Below, piece after piece: positions 27,364 to 36,334 of a stretch of 64,000 nt of DNA; the stretch's first letter is position 1, and each line of letters begins with the position of its first letter. The position numbers and the translations under genes are program-made. Under the pieces are notes generated by a model. The model saw only the letters and a program-made list of their open reading frames with translations. It searched no databases and had not been told where the DNA came from. This DNA is from a bacterium (GTDB lineage Bacteria > Desulfobacterota > Binatia > HRBIN30 > CADEER01): assembly GCA_030430165.1 (NCBI GenBank), contig JAUIGL010000010.1, positions 1-64,000 on the forward strand, given 5' to 3'.

Positions 27364-27638
27364 GAAGTTTTTCTCCCCGGCAAGTTCATCTCTCCGAGAA
27401 GATCGCCTTCCAGTCCGAGTCTGACGCGCGCGAGTCCGCCCCTTGGCAACGGGGGCGTCAGGGGGTCGAGCGGTCGGCATGCGACCGCGATGGCGAATGC
27501 GGGGGCACCGAAACGAAGGGGGGGGAGTTCGGTGCCCCCGCACGCCGAGCCACCGGCTAGGCGGGCCCGGAGGACAGTACGGCGACCTCTAGCCGGTGTT
27601 AGCAGCCCGTTCGCGGGCGGGCAGCCTCTTCGTAATCA
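27364..27638. other. Gene-free stretch with a 14-bp-stem hairpin
   Basis: No gene recognised. A perfect inverted repeat pairs 27499-27512 with 27528-27541 (GCGGGGGCACCGAA / TTCGGTGCCCCCGC), loop 15 bases. It lies about 100 bases past the stop of the wax-ester synthase gene on the minus strand and is a plausible terminator, though it has no long T-tract. The rest is G/C-tract sequence similar to the hairpin repeats at 3.9 and 36.4 kb. Confidence 0.6.
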
Positions 27639-29126
27639 TCATTTGTTCACCGCCACCCGGCGCTTGCGCGTCGCGCCGCCACGCTGCTTCGAAGCGCTGC
27701 GCCGCGCCGGCCGGCGTGTCGCGGCCGATGCCGCGGCGGCGACTTCGGTGAGCTCGGCGAAGGCCTCGCCGACGAAGCTCTCCAGACGTTCGACGTCGGG
27801 CACCAGGTCCCAGTCCGCCGCCACTCCCCAGTAGAGCTCGCGCTCGTAGCTGAACAGGGCGATACCGAGTCCCTGGTCGTTGAACAGTGGAACGTGCGGG
27901 TAGGCGTGCACCATTCTCGAATCGAGCAGGAAGAGCGGCTCGCGCGGCCCCGGAACGTTGGTGACGATCATGTTGAACAGATGCGTCTGATTGAGCAGAC
28001 GCGCGCCGAGACTGAGGATGTTGCCAGTCGTCAGCTCCGCCGCCTCGGTCAACATCTGTCCGCCGAGTGCCGACTCGTCTTCCTTGAGCGCACGCGTCAT
28101 GCCGGCGATCTTGGCGAAGCGCCGCTTCGCCGAGCGCTCGCCGATCGGCGCGTCGACCATCCACGCCGAGACCCGGTTGCCGGTCTGGCCGCGCTCGTCG
28201 AGCGCGCGCACACTGACCGGAACGACGATGCGAAACGGCTCGCGCAGCGGCTCGCCGCGGTAATCGAGGAAGCGCTGCAAAGCACCCGATGCGGTGGTCA
28301 GAACCACGTCGTTCAAAGTTCCGCCGAGCGCTTCCTTCACCTTGCTGATCTCGTCGATCGAGGTCGACGTCCACGCCACCCGGCGGTGCGGCCCGACGGC
28401 GGTGTTGAACGAAGTCTCAGCCGGCGCGGCAGCGCCGGTGCGCACCAGGTCTGCGATCGCCGCCAGGCGCTTGGGCAGCTGACGTCCGGTCTCCGACGGC
28501 GTCGCAGCCGCCGCACCGAGCCCGCGCAGCAGACGACCCGAGGCACTGACGCGCCTCGCCACCTCCCGACCCAACAACTCTCCATCGGTCGGCGCACTGC
28601 GCGGGCTCCAGCCGCGCGGCTCCTCGATCGCCGTATCCGGCTCCAGTCCGAGCAGCGCCGCGAGGATGTCGACTCCGGCGACGCCATCGACCATGCAGTG
28701 ATGCACCTTGGTGATCATCGCAAAGCGGCCGCCCTTGAGTCCTTCGATGAACCACGATTCCCACAGCGGACGCTCACGATCGAGCGGACGCTCGAGGATC
28801 TCGGCGCAGCGACGCTGCAACTGCTTGAAGCCACCGGGACGCGGCAGGCTGGCGTGGCGCACGTGGTACTCGATTTGAAACTGCGGATCGTCGATCCACA
28901 CCGCGTCGCCGGTCAGCGGAATCGTGCGCAGCTTCTGGCGGTAGCGCGGCACCAGGTGCAAGCGCGACGCGAAGTAGCGCCGCACCGCGCCGATGTCGAG
29001 GCCCTCACCCGTCACCACCTCGCCCGGCTCGAAGACGGTAACCAAAGCGACGTGCATGTACGTATTGGGCGTCTCGAAAGCCAGAAACGATTCGTCCAAC
29101 GCCGATAACCTTTCGTAATTCGCCAT
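27639..29126 (-). CDS. Wax ester synthase / diacylglycerol acyltransferase (WS/DGAT)
   Basis: A 495-residue WS/DGAT that joins acyl-CoA to fatty alcohols or diacylglycerol to make storage lipid. The active site HHCMVDG is seen (H142, H143, D147), matching HHxxxDG. TNVPGPREPLFL and the C-terminal FSYERELYWGVAADW are family signatures. The C-terminal 30 residues are very basic. ATG 29126 follows GAGGAG; the longer upstream frame has no family similarity. It indicates neutral-lipid storage, in line with PlsB and GlpD elsewhere in the window. No acyl reductase is adjacent. Confidence 0.9.
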   Translation of the reverse strand: MANYERLSALDESFLAFETPNTYMHVALVTVFEPGEVVTGEGLDIGAVRRYFASRLHLVPRYRQKLRTIPLTGDAVWIDDPQFQIEYHVRHASLPRPGGFKQLQRRCAEILERPLDRERPLWESWFIEGLKGGRFAMITKVHHCMVDGVAGVDILAALLGLEPDTAIEEPRGWSPRSAPTDGELLGREVARRVSASGRLLRGLGAAAATPSETGRQLPKRLAAIADLVRTGAAAPAETSFNTAVGPHRRVAWTSTSIDEISKVKEALGGTLNDVVLTTASGALQRFLDYRGEPLREPFRIVVPVSVRALDERGQTGNRVSAWMVDAPIGERSAKRRFAKIAGMTRALKEDESALGGQMLTEAAELTTGNILSLGARLLNQTHLFNMIVTNVPGPREPLFLLDSRMVHAYPHVPLFNDQGLGIALFSYERELYWGVAADWDLVPDVERLESFVGEAFAELTEVAAAASAATRRPARRSASKQRGGATRKRRVAVNK

Positions 29127-29281
29127 CACCAGCTCCTCGCCGCTACAACCTGTGCAACACCAATGCCAAAGTCGGAGAACGACGAGCGCCATCCGACAAA
29201 ACGTCGTGTCGCGGCGTTCGCTGAGACCGCAGCGCACACTTCTTGAGCACGGCGAGCACAGGTTGAGCAGAGGGATCGAGC

Positions 29282-29372
29282 CCAAAGCCGCCTGCGGCGG
29301 CGGCCAAAGCTCTCCTTAGCCAAGGCCGGAGAGCGGCCAAAGCCCGGCTTCGCCGGGCGTCCAAATGGAGGT
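29282..29372. repeat. Second covarying hairpin array (CCAAAG-bounded)
   Basis: Three hairpin units follow CCAAAG: stem CCGCC/GGCGG, then CTCTCC/GGAGAG, then CCCGGC/GCCGGG with TTC loop. The array ends with GTCCAAATGG, the same ending as the direct part of the 10.7 kb array. It starts within a few bases of the TraB-type gene stop (29378, minus strand) and reaches towards the wax-ester synthase start. Confidence 0.8.
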
Positions 29373-29377
29373 GCTGC

Positions 29378-30586
29378 TCAGCGCAGGTTGGAGATGATTT
29401 CGGCACCGCCGACGACGGTACCGATCGAGCTGCCGAGGTTGGTGAGCAAGAAAACGAGAAAGATGCGCAGCAAACGATTGCCCCACCACTCGCGCGGTGA
29501 GCGTATGTCCGTCATCACCGAGCGCAGCTCGCGCACCAGCGGCGGGCGCAGGTACGTCTGGGCGAAGGCGGCGACGTAGCCGGCGCCGATCACCGGTGTC
29601 AGGCTGGTGAACGGCGCCGCGACGAACGCGCTCACCACCGTCGCCGGATGGCCGAGCGCCAGCGCCGCTCCCAGCATCGCCGGCACACCGTTCGCCAGCA
29701 CCCAGAAGAGCGCGTTCTCACCCGCAGCGCTGGCGCCTTGCCGCAAACCGATCGCGGCGATCGCGGCGATGATCAACACCGGGATGCCCCAGCCGACCCA
29801 CTTCACCATCGACGAGGCCGGCGGAATCGTGTCGAGCGCGGCAAGGTCGATCTCGGTGTCGGATTCGAGCAGAGCGCGCACTCCCTTGAGGTGGCCGGCG
29901 CCGAGCACGGCGACGATGCGGTCGCCCCTGGCGCGGCGAATGCGCTCTGCGAGGTAGGCGTCGCGCTCGTCGATCAGCACCCGCTTGAGCGCCGGAAACT
30001 CACGCCCGAGCTCGTCCATCATGGTCGAGACCACGTCCTGCTCGCGCAGCTTGCGCAGATCCTCTTCACTCATCTCCGGGTTGTCGAAGAGCGAAGCGAA
30101 CATCGCGCCGACCAGCTGCAACTTTCGCCAGAACGAGAGCGCCCCCCAGGCGCGACGCAGGGTGGTGCGCACGTCGCGATCGCTGAGCTCGATCGTCTTG
30201 CCCAACTGATCGGCGGCGAGCGCCGCCGCCAACAGCTCGGCACCGGGCTTCACCCCGAGCTGTCCGCCCAGCTGCTTCTGGTAAGAAGCCAGCACGAGGT
30301 TGAAGATCAACGTGCTCAGCTGCTTCTCGCGCAGCACCTGCCGCAAGTCGAGCGACTCGAACTTCTGCTCGTTCTTGAGTGCTTCGTAGCGGCGGACGTC
30401 GAGCTCGACACAGACGCAGTCCGGGTCCTCGGATTCGATCACCTCGCGGGCGAGATCGGCCGATTCCTGGGAAACGTGGGCGGTGCCGACGAGAATGAAC
30501 TCGCGCTCTCCTCTGCTGACCACCGCCACGTCGCGCGACTCCCGCGATCGCTCGACGGCGGCGCCGACACCCGTGCCCTCGCTCAT
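29378..30586 (-). CDS. TraB/GumN-type integral membrane protein
   Basis: A protein of about 402 residues. The N-terminal soluble domain carries the TraB/GumN-family motif GTAHVSQES, an acidic CVELDVRR and the later motif VAVLGAGHLKGV. It resembles archaeal and bacterial TraB-domain proteins thought to be distant relatives of metal-dependent proteases or pheromone-shutdown factors. The C-terminal 140 residues hold three to four hydrophobic segments (VGWGIPVLIIAAIAAIGL, NGVPAMLGAALALG, LLRIFLVFLLTNLG), so it is an inner-membrane protein. ATG 30586 has a weak ribosome-binding site. It is divergent from the ankyrin lipoprotein with about 145 bp between them, so the pair may be co-regulated. Confidence 0.8.
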   Translation of the reverse strand: MSEGTGVGAAVERSRESRDVAVVSRGEREFILVGTAHVSQESADLAREVIESEDPDCVCVELDVRRYEALKNEQKFESLDLRQVLREKQLSTLIFNLVLASYQKQLGGQLGVKPGAELLAAALAADQLGKTIELSDRDVRTTLRRAWGALSFWRKLQLVGAMFASLFDNPEMSEEDLRKLREQDVVSTMMDELGREFPALKRVLIDERDAYLAERIRRARGDRIVAVLGAGHLKGVRALLESDTEIDLAALDTIPPASSMVKWVGWGIPVLIIAAIAAIGLRQGASAAGENALFWVLANGVPAMLGAALALGHPATVVSAFVAAPFTSLTPVIGAGYVAAFAQTYLRPPLVRELRSVMTDIRSPREWWGNRLLRIFLVFLLTNLGSSIGTVVGGAEIISNLR

Positions 30587-30731
30587 CCGGGAAGGAATTA
30601 TCCCGCCCTCCGGCGTAATGCCACCCGCCCGCGCCGGCTGGGCCCAGCCCGATCGGGGGGATTCGGTTTCCCCCGCGGCCCAGCCGCCCGTACACTTCGC
30701 AGGGCGGCGCCTTCCATGTAAGGTGCGGGCG

Positions 30732-32639
30732 ATGACCTCTCCCTTCCCGCGTCGGCTCGGTGCCTTGGTCTCGGTGTCCCTCTGCTTTGCGGTCAGCGCC
30801 TGCCTTTTCGGCAATCGCGAGCCGCTCCACGAGGAAGTGCGCAGCGGCGACCCCGAAGCGGTGCGCGAGGCACTCGCCAACGGCGGCGACGTCGAGCGCA
30901 AGCTGTGGTCGGACGGCAGCAAGGCAATCCACTTCGCCGCGATGCAGGGCGACGACGAGATCCTCGAGATCCTGCTCGACAACGGCGCCGAGGTCGACCC
31001 GCGCCGCCGGCCCGACGGCGCCACTCCGCTCCACCTCGCCGCCGCCGGCGGACATACCAGCACTGTCGCCCTGCTGATCCACGCCGGCGCCGACGTCGAC
31101 GCCAAACAGTGGGACGACGGTAGCGCCCCGCTGCACCGCGCTGCCGAGGGCGGTGACGACGCGATGATCGACGACCTGCTCGACGCGGATGCCGATCTCG
31201 AAGCGACCCGCTGGGACGGCACCACCCCGCTCTACGCCGCGGCGGCACTCGACCGCCAGGAGATCGTCGACCTCCTGATCGAGCGCGGCGCCGTCGATAC
31301 CAGCGCCGATCTCGCCCAGGGGGAACGCGTCCGCGCCGCCGCCTACTCCGGTTCGGCGGAGAGCCTGGAGAGGGCGCTCGACACCACTCCGCCGAGCGCA
31401 GCCCGCGAAATCGAGCGAGCCGCCGCGCCCGTGGCGCGTCCGCAAACCGTCGAAGCCGGCGCCGCAGCAGCAACCGGCGGCGCCACTGCAGTCGCAGCTG
31501 CCGCAGCGGCGAAACCAGCCGCCAGTGACGACGGCGCCGAGCCGGTTCCCGCCGAGAGCGACCAAGCAGTACCGCCGCCGCCGGCCAGCGACCAAGCAGC
31601 GGCGCGGCAAGTCGGCAGCCCCGCAGTCGCCGCTCCGGCCCCCAGCCCGAGCCCAGTCGCGGCCGTTGCGCCAACCGCGGCGCCGATCCCGGGCGTGGTC
31701 GACGAGCCCGACGACCAGGGACGCACCGCCTTGTTCATCGCCGCCGGCGAAGGCCACGCGGCACTCGTCCGACGCCTCCTCGAAGCCGGCGCCGATCCGA
31801 CGCTGGCCGACAACGACGGAGACACCCCGCTGCACGCGGCGGCCGCCGCCGGGCACGCGGAAGCAGTCGCTGCGCTCCTCGAGACCAAGGTCGTCGAGGT
31901 CGACGCCGCCGACAATGCAGGGGTGACCCCGCTGCATCTGGCCGCAGCGATCGACGCTCCCAACGTCGCCGGCGCCCTGCTCGGCGCCGGCGCGGACGTC
32001 GGACACACCGACAACCAGGGGCGCGATGCCTTCCTCTTCGCGTGCGAACAAGGCGCGGTGAAAACCGCCCGCCTGCTCTACCGCGAGGGCGACGAGACTC
32101 GCACCGCCGGCGATCTGCAGCGCAGCGCCCTGCACCAGGCTGCGGCGGGCGGTTCGCTCGAGATCGCGACCTTCCTGGTCGACCGCGGCGCCACCGTCGA
32201 CGCCCGCGACAGTGACCAGGCAACGCCGTTGCACCTCGCCGCCTACGCCGCGCACCCGGCGATCGCCGAGTACCTGATCGACCTCGGCGCAGACCCGCGC
32301 GCAACCATGAAGAACGGCGCCACCCCGCTGCACCTGGCGAGCCAGGAGGGCGACCTCGAAACCTGCCGCCTGCTGATCGCGGCCGGCGCCGCGGTCGGCG
32401 CAGCCGACCAGCTCGGCTACACCCCGCTACACGGGGCGGCGTATTCGGGGAACGGCGACATCGCCAAGCTGCTGATGGCCAACGGAGCCGACCCCGCGCA
32501 ACGCAGCCACAATGGCTCCCTGCCCGCCGACGTCGCCAAACGAAAAGGCCATCGCGAGCTCTTCGAAGAGCTCCTCGCCGCCGCCGGCGAGCGCCGCTAC
32601 CCCAACACGCGCGACGCTAAACGCCGCACTCGACCGTGA
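30732..32639 (+). CDS. Ankyrin-repeat lipoprotein
   Basis: A 635-residue envelope protein with a lipoprotein signal (core LVSVSLCFAVSAC). Two blocks of ankyrin repeats follow. One is about 33-215 with repeats such as DGATPLHLAAAGGH; the other is about 325-620 with repeats such as DGDTPLHAAAAAGH and NGATPLHLASQEGD. An Ala/Pro-rich low-complexity linker of about 100 residues joins them. Ankyrin repeats bind other proteins, so this is probably a surface or periplasmic scaffold; the ligand is unknown. Divergent from the TraB-type membrane protein. Directly after the stop lies a strong 11-bp hairpin. Confidence 0.88.
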   Translation: MTSPFPRRLGALVSVSLCFAVSACLFGNREPLHEEVRSGDPEAVREALANGGDVERKLWSDGSKAIHFAAMQGDDEILEILLDNGAEVDPRRRPDGATPLHLAAAGGHTSTVALLIHAGADVDAKQWDDGSAPLHRAAEGGDDAMIDDLLDADADLEATRWDGTTPLYAAAALDRQEIVDLLIERGAVDTSADLAQGERVRAAAYSGSAESLERALDTTPPSAAREIERAAAPVARPQTVEAGAAAATGGATAVAAAAAAKPAASDDGAEPVPAESDQAVPPPPASDQAAARQVGSPAVAAPAPSPSPVAAVAPTAAPIPGVVDEPDDQGRTALFIAAGEGHAALVRRLLEAGADPTLADNDGDTPLHAAAAAGHAEAVAALLETKVVEVDAADNAGVTPLHLAAAIDAPNVAGALLGAGADVGHTDNQGRDAFLFACEQGAVKTARLLYREGDETRTAGDLQRSALHQAAAGGSLEIATFLVDRGATVDARDSDQATPLHLAAYAAHPAIAEYLIDLGADPRATMKNGATPLHLASQEGDLETCRLLIAAGAAVGAADQLGYTPLHGAAYSGNGDIAKLLMANGADPAQRSHNGSLPADVAKRKGHRELFEELLAAAGERRYPNTRDAKRRTRP

Positions 32640-33298
32640 GCCCGCGAGTGCCGCCGGAAGACTCCGGCGGCACCCGGGCCCCCATGGGCGCCGGCTGCGG
32701 CTGTCCTCACACAGCGGCGCGCGATCGCTGCTGGTGAAACTACGGGGCAGCCCCGCGAGCGCCGCCGGGAAATCCCGACGGCGCCCGCGGCCCCCCTGCG
32801 TGCGCCAGGGTGCGCGGCGTGCACGCACCCGCACACTTCGTTACCGCCGGGCGATTGCCGATCCGCCGACCCCTTCGGGCCGGCGGTCGCGGGGCAGGAG
32901 ATGCTGGGAGGTCAGGACCAGGAGCGGACGGTTCGGTTGCGGACTGGTCAGGAAGCATCATCAGGAGTCGGTTCCTATCGGCATCGCCCGGCGATCTCAC
33001 AAACTTCTCGACCGGTGCGTCTCGCTCTCCATCCAAAGCCAATCACGTGCCAAGCCCGGTATCGCCAAAAGCGTTCCCGCAGCCCCCCATCACGATGGCT
33101 GATCTCGCAAAACCGCAAGATCGCATCGCAGAGCCGCAACCATACTCGCAATTCTGCAAACGAGCGTTTCCAATGCCCCGGGTCCCCTAACTAGTTGATT
33201 TATCTACGATCCAGGGAGTCCGCGGATGCGCCGCCCGAGCTGGCGAGGAAGCGAAGCGGCTACTTGAGCCCCGGGCGAACGGGAATTAATCTGCCGCC
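32640..33298. other. Gene-free stretch: two related covarying hairpins, then lower-GC sequence
   Basis: No gene recognised. A perfect 11-bp hairpin at 32648-32673 (GTGCCGCCGGA / TCCGGCGGCAC) starts nine bases after the ankyrin gene stop. A sister hairpin at about 32758-32783 has the same flanks (GCGAG before, CCCG after) but a changed stem. From about 32930 to 33200 the G+C content drops and short CGCAA words recur. This part holds no frame I can support and may carry the promoter of miaE. Confidence 0.6.
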
Positions 33299-33874
33299 GT
33301 GCTCTTGCTCGCTCACGATACGCCGATCGAATGGACCGAGGCGGTGCTCGCCGACTTCGACGCATTTCTCCAAGACCACGCGGCCAACGAGCGCAAAGCT
33401 TCGGCGGCGGCGATGCGGCTCGCCGTGCACCACTTCGACGTGCCGCATCTGGTCGACGCAATGGTCGAGGTCGCCGGCGAGGAGCTCGAGCACTTCCGTC
33501 AGGTGTACGAGGTTCTGCGCAGCCGCGGCACCGATCTCGGCCAGGACGCGCCCGACCCTTACATGACGCGCATGCACGGCTTGATGCGCAAAGAGAGAAA
33601 GTCGCAGTTTCTGCTCGACCGCCTGCTCGTGTTCTCGCTCATCGAGGCACGCGGCTGCGAACGTTTCGGCTTGCTCGCCGAAGTCCTCGAGCCCGGCGCC
33701 ATGAAAGACTTCTACGCCGAGCTGACGCGCGCCGAGGCGCGCCATCGCGGGCTCTTCGTCCGACTGGCGCGCGAGCTCTTCGCGTCCGACGAGGTCAACG
33801 ACCGCTTGCAAGAGCTGGTTGCGGGCGAAGCCGAGATTGCCGCGACACTGCCGTTCCGCGCCGCACTCCACTGA
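33299..33874 (+). CDS. miaE: tRNA-(2-methylthio-N6-isopentenyl)adenosine hydroxylase (MiaE)
   Basis: A 191-residue ferritin-like diiron enzyme that hydroxylates the ms2i6A37 side chain of tRNA. Diiron ligands appear in helix order: Glu in ANERKASA, Glu and His in EELEHFRQV, Glu in ARGCERFGLLA and RAEARHRGLF. DPYMTRMHGLMRKERKSQFLLD is typical of MiaE. GTG 33299 is the only start that keeps the N-terminus. The glycosyltransferase gene starts six bases after its stop, so they are co-transcribed. Confidence 0.88.
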   Translation: MLLLAHDTPIEWTEAVLADFDAFLQDHAANERKASAAAMRLAVHHFDVPHLVDAMVEVAGEELEHFRQVYEVLRSRGTDLGQDAPDPYMTRMHGLMRKERKSQFLLDRLLVFSLIEARGCERFGLLAEVLEPGAMKDFYAELTRAEARHRGLFVRLARELFASDEVNDRLQELVAGEAEIAATLPFRAALH

Positions 33875-33880
33875 CGCGCG

Positions 33881-34963
33881 ATGCGCGTTCTCCACCTGAC
33901 TCGCGACTACCCGCCGCGCAACTGCGGCGGCATCTCGAGCGCGGTACCGGCACTGGTCGACGCCCTCGCCGGCATCGGTGTCGACAATGCGGTGATCTCC
34001 TTCGACAGCTGGCGCGGTCGCGCCCGCGGGCCGGCATCGTTCGCCGCCGCCGCACAGCACGGCATCCTGCTGCGGATCGAGCGTGGCTCTCCCGTGGCAG
34101 AGATCAGCGCCGCGCACGACCGTTTCGAGCCCGACCTGATCCACGTCCACCACGAGAACCTCGGCCCCTTCGCTTTCCAGCTCCGCGTCGAGCGAAACAC
34201 CCCGATCGTCTACACGGCCCACACCTACCAATGGCGCGCGGCGCGATCGTCGAGCGACCAGCGTCAGCTGTTGTCACAATCCGACGGGGTCTTGGCGCCC
34301 TCCCACGCGCTGGCTGAGCTGATCCGGCCGCACACTGCGGCGCCGGTCGAAATCAGCGCCAACGTAGTGCGCGCGCCGACTGCGGGACAACGGTCGCCGG
34401 CCCCGGCGACCGTCGCCTACGTCGGCCGCTTCGACCATACCAAGGGCACCGATCTCCTTTTCGAGGTCATGCGTTTCGGCATGCGCGCCCACGGCGAGCT
34501 TCGCTTCGTCGTCGCCGGCGGCAACCCCGCCAATCGGCGCAGCGAACGCGCCTGGCGACGCCGCTGGCTGGAAACCGCGGAGGTCGGTCAGGAGAGTCGC
34601 GTGCGCTTCACCGGCTGGCTCGACGCCGAAGGCCTCGAAGAAGTCTACCGCCGAGCCACGCTGCAGATCGTACCCAGCCGGTTCGAAACCTTCGGCCTGG
34701 CGGCGGCGGAGGGAATGGCGCGCGGAGTACCGGTCGTCGCCAACCGCGCCGCAGCGCTGGCCGAGCTGATCGACGACCAGCGGACCGGATTTCTGATCGA
34801 CGGCGATGATCCAGACGCGATGGCGCGCCGCATCGTCGAGCTGTGCCAACGATCCGATCAGCTCGCCGCGGTTGCCGCTGCCGCGCGCGAAACGATCCAC
34901 ACCCGCTTCGCCGCCCCGGTCGTCGCTGCCGCCACGAGGTCGTTCTATGAGCGCTTCGTTTAG
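33881..34963 (+). CDS. Glycosyltransferase family 4
   Basis: A 360-residue GT-B glycosyltransferase. The N-terminal half carries DYPPRNCGGISSAV, the acceptor-side loop of GT4 enzymes, and IHVHHENLGP. The C-terminal half has VAYVGRFDHTKGTDLL and the nucleotide-sugar motif FETFGLAAAEGMARGVPV near residue 267-286. It transfers a sugar from an activated donor onto a lipid, protein or polysaccharide; donor and acceptor are not predictable. It is cytoplasmic or membrane-associated. Translated right behind miaE (six-base gap), a pairing without obvious meaning. A covarying-hairpin unit lies after its stop. Confidence 0.85.
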   Translation: MRVLHLTRDYPPRNCGGISSAVPALVDALAGIGVDNAVISFDSWRGRARGPASFAAAAQHGILLRIERGSPVAEISAAHDRFEPDLIHVHHENLGPFAFQLRVERNTPIVYTAHTYQWRAARSSSDQRQLLSQSDGVLAPSHALAELIRPHTAAPVEISANVVRAPTAGQRSPAPATVAYVGRFDHTKGTDLLFEVMRFGMRAHGELRFVVAGGNPANRRSERAWRRRWLETAEVGQESRVRFTGWLDAEGLEEVYRRATLQIVPSRFETFGLAAAEGMARGVPVVANRAAALAELIDDQRTGFLIDGDDPDAMARRIVELCQRSDQLAAVAAAARETIHTRFAAPVVAAATRSFYERFV

Positions 34964-34997
34964 AGGCTAACGGCTCGGGCAGAGGGCTACACCGCCG

Positions 34998-35055
34998 GGG
35001 ATGGCGGAACCCCCATTGGGACGCTCTCCGGAGCGTCGGCGAAGGAGAGCTTTGG
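34998..35055. repeat. Single covarying-hairpin unit between convergent genes
   Basis: A unit running from CATTGGGAC through stem GCTCTCC / GGAGAGC to CTTTGGAC lies between the stop codons of the glycosyltransferase (34963) and the isocitrate-dehydrogenase-type gene (35057, minus strand). It uses the same boundary word and nearly the same stem as 38565-38611. Confidence 0.7.
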
Positions 35056-35056
35056 A

Positions 35057-36076
35057 CTACCCCAAGCGTTCGATCACCGCCGAGGCGAACGCGGCAGTGC
35101 CGAGCTCGCCGCCGAGGTCACGCGTTTTGCAACCGTCGCGCAGCGCCTGATTGTACGCGGTCTTGATCCGCTCGGCGCTGGCAGCGGCGCGCTCGTCGCT
35201 GCGCTCGCGCGCGATGTGGTTGAGCAGCATCACCCCCGACATGAGGAGCGCCAGCGGATTGGCGACATCCTTGCCCGCGATGTCCGGCGCCGACCCGTGC
35301 ACCGCCTCGAAGATCGCGTATTCGTCGCCGAAGTTGGCGCCCGGCACGACGCCCAGACCACCAACCAGTCCGGCGGCGAGATCGCTGACGACGTCGCCGT
35401 AGAGATTCTCGAGCAGCAACATGTCGAACTGGGTCGGATCCTGCACCAACTTCATGCAGCCGGCGTCGATGATCATCTCCTGGTAGTGGATGTTCGGATA
35501 ATCGCGCGCGTGCACCCGCTTGGCGGCGGCGATGAAGATTCCGTCGCTCATCTTCATGATGTTCGCCTTGTGGAACACCGCCAGCTTCTTGCGCTCCCGC
35601 TGCGTCGCGTAGCGAAAGGCCCAGTGGGCAATGCGCTCGCACGCACTCTCCGTCGCAACCTTCATGCTGATGACGACGTCGTCGGTCACGCGGTTCTCGG
35701 CGCCGCTGTAGAGCCCCTCGGTGTTCTCGCGGATGATGATCAGGTCGACTCCGTCGAACCGGGTCGGCACCCCTTCGAGCGAGCGCACCGGCCGCACCGC
35801 CGCGTACAAGTTGAGACGCTTGCGCAGCTGCACGTTGACCGAAGCGAAGCCGGTACCGACGGGGGTCGTGCAAGGCCCTTTCAGCCCCAAGCCCGACCGC
35901 TCGATGGCGCGCAGTGTCTGTGCCGGCAACACTTCTTCACCGGCGTTGAGCGCGGCAATTCCGGCGCGCGCTTCGCTCCACGAGATCGGCGCGTCCGCCG
36001 CTTCGAGAATCCGCACGACTTCGCGCGTCACTTCCGGACCGATCCCGTCGCCGGGAATCAACACTACCGAGTGCAT
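35057..36076 (-). CDS. NAD-dependent isocitrate/isopropylmalate dehydrogenase family, isocitrate type
   Basis: A 339-residue beta-decarboxylating dehydrogenase. GDGIGPEV opens the NAD-binding part. ASVNVQLRKRL matches the substrate helix of isocitrate enzymes (S-x-N-x-x-L-R-K), in contrast to isopropylmalate dehydrogenase. RENTEGLYSGAE, NIMKMSDG and the metal-binding DAGCMKLV / NLYGDVVSDLAAG segments are complete. It oxidatively decarboxylates isocitrate, or a homologue such as homoisocitrate, with NAD. ATG 36076 is the natural start; the upstream extension is not conserved. The gene faces the glycosyltransferase tail to tail. Confidence 0.82.
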   Translation of the reverse strand: MHSVVLIPGDGIGPEVTREVVRILEAADAPISWSEARAGIAALNAGEEVLPAQTLRAIERSGLGLKGPCTTPVGTGFASVNVQLRKRLNLYAAVRPVRSLEGVPTRFDGVDLIIIRENTEGLYSGAENRVTDDVVISMKVATESACERIAHWAFRYATQRERKKLAVFHKANIMKMSDGIFIAAAKRVHARDYPNIHYQEMIIDAGCMKLVQDPTQFDMLLLENLYGDVVSDLAAGLVGGLGVVPGANFGDEYAIFEAVHGSAPDIAGKDVANPLALLMSGVMLLNHIARERSDERAAASAERIKTAYNQALRDGCKTRDLGGELGTAAFASAVIERLG

Positions 36077-36334
36077 CAGTCGATCGCTCCGCCGCGCCGC
36101 GCGACCACAAACCCAAACCAATCACCGCATCGACTCATACGCCGACGCTAGCCGGAATCCTCCGCCGACGCCATGCAGCCCCGCGCCAGTCGATACACTT
36201 CGCACCGATTTCTTGCGCGCGGCACGAACACATCGCACGAATCCTTATTGCGCCGATTTCGATCCCTGAAGCCGGGCACACACGGAGCACGCGTAGAGTG
36301 CGACACAGGTCAACCGCGACCGACAAGCCCCAAG

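Noticed and set aside
30066-32333. Long minus-strand frame across the ankyrin gene
   Set aside because: It is antisense to ankyrin repeats that read perfectly on the + strand and merges with the TraB region out of frame.
32930-33200. tRNA gene or phage attachment site in the lower-GC stretch
   Set aside because: No cloverleaf, no T-loop sequence and no integrase could be found.
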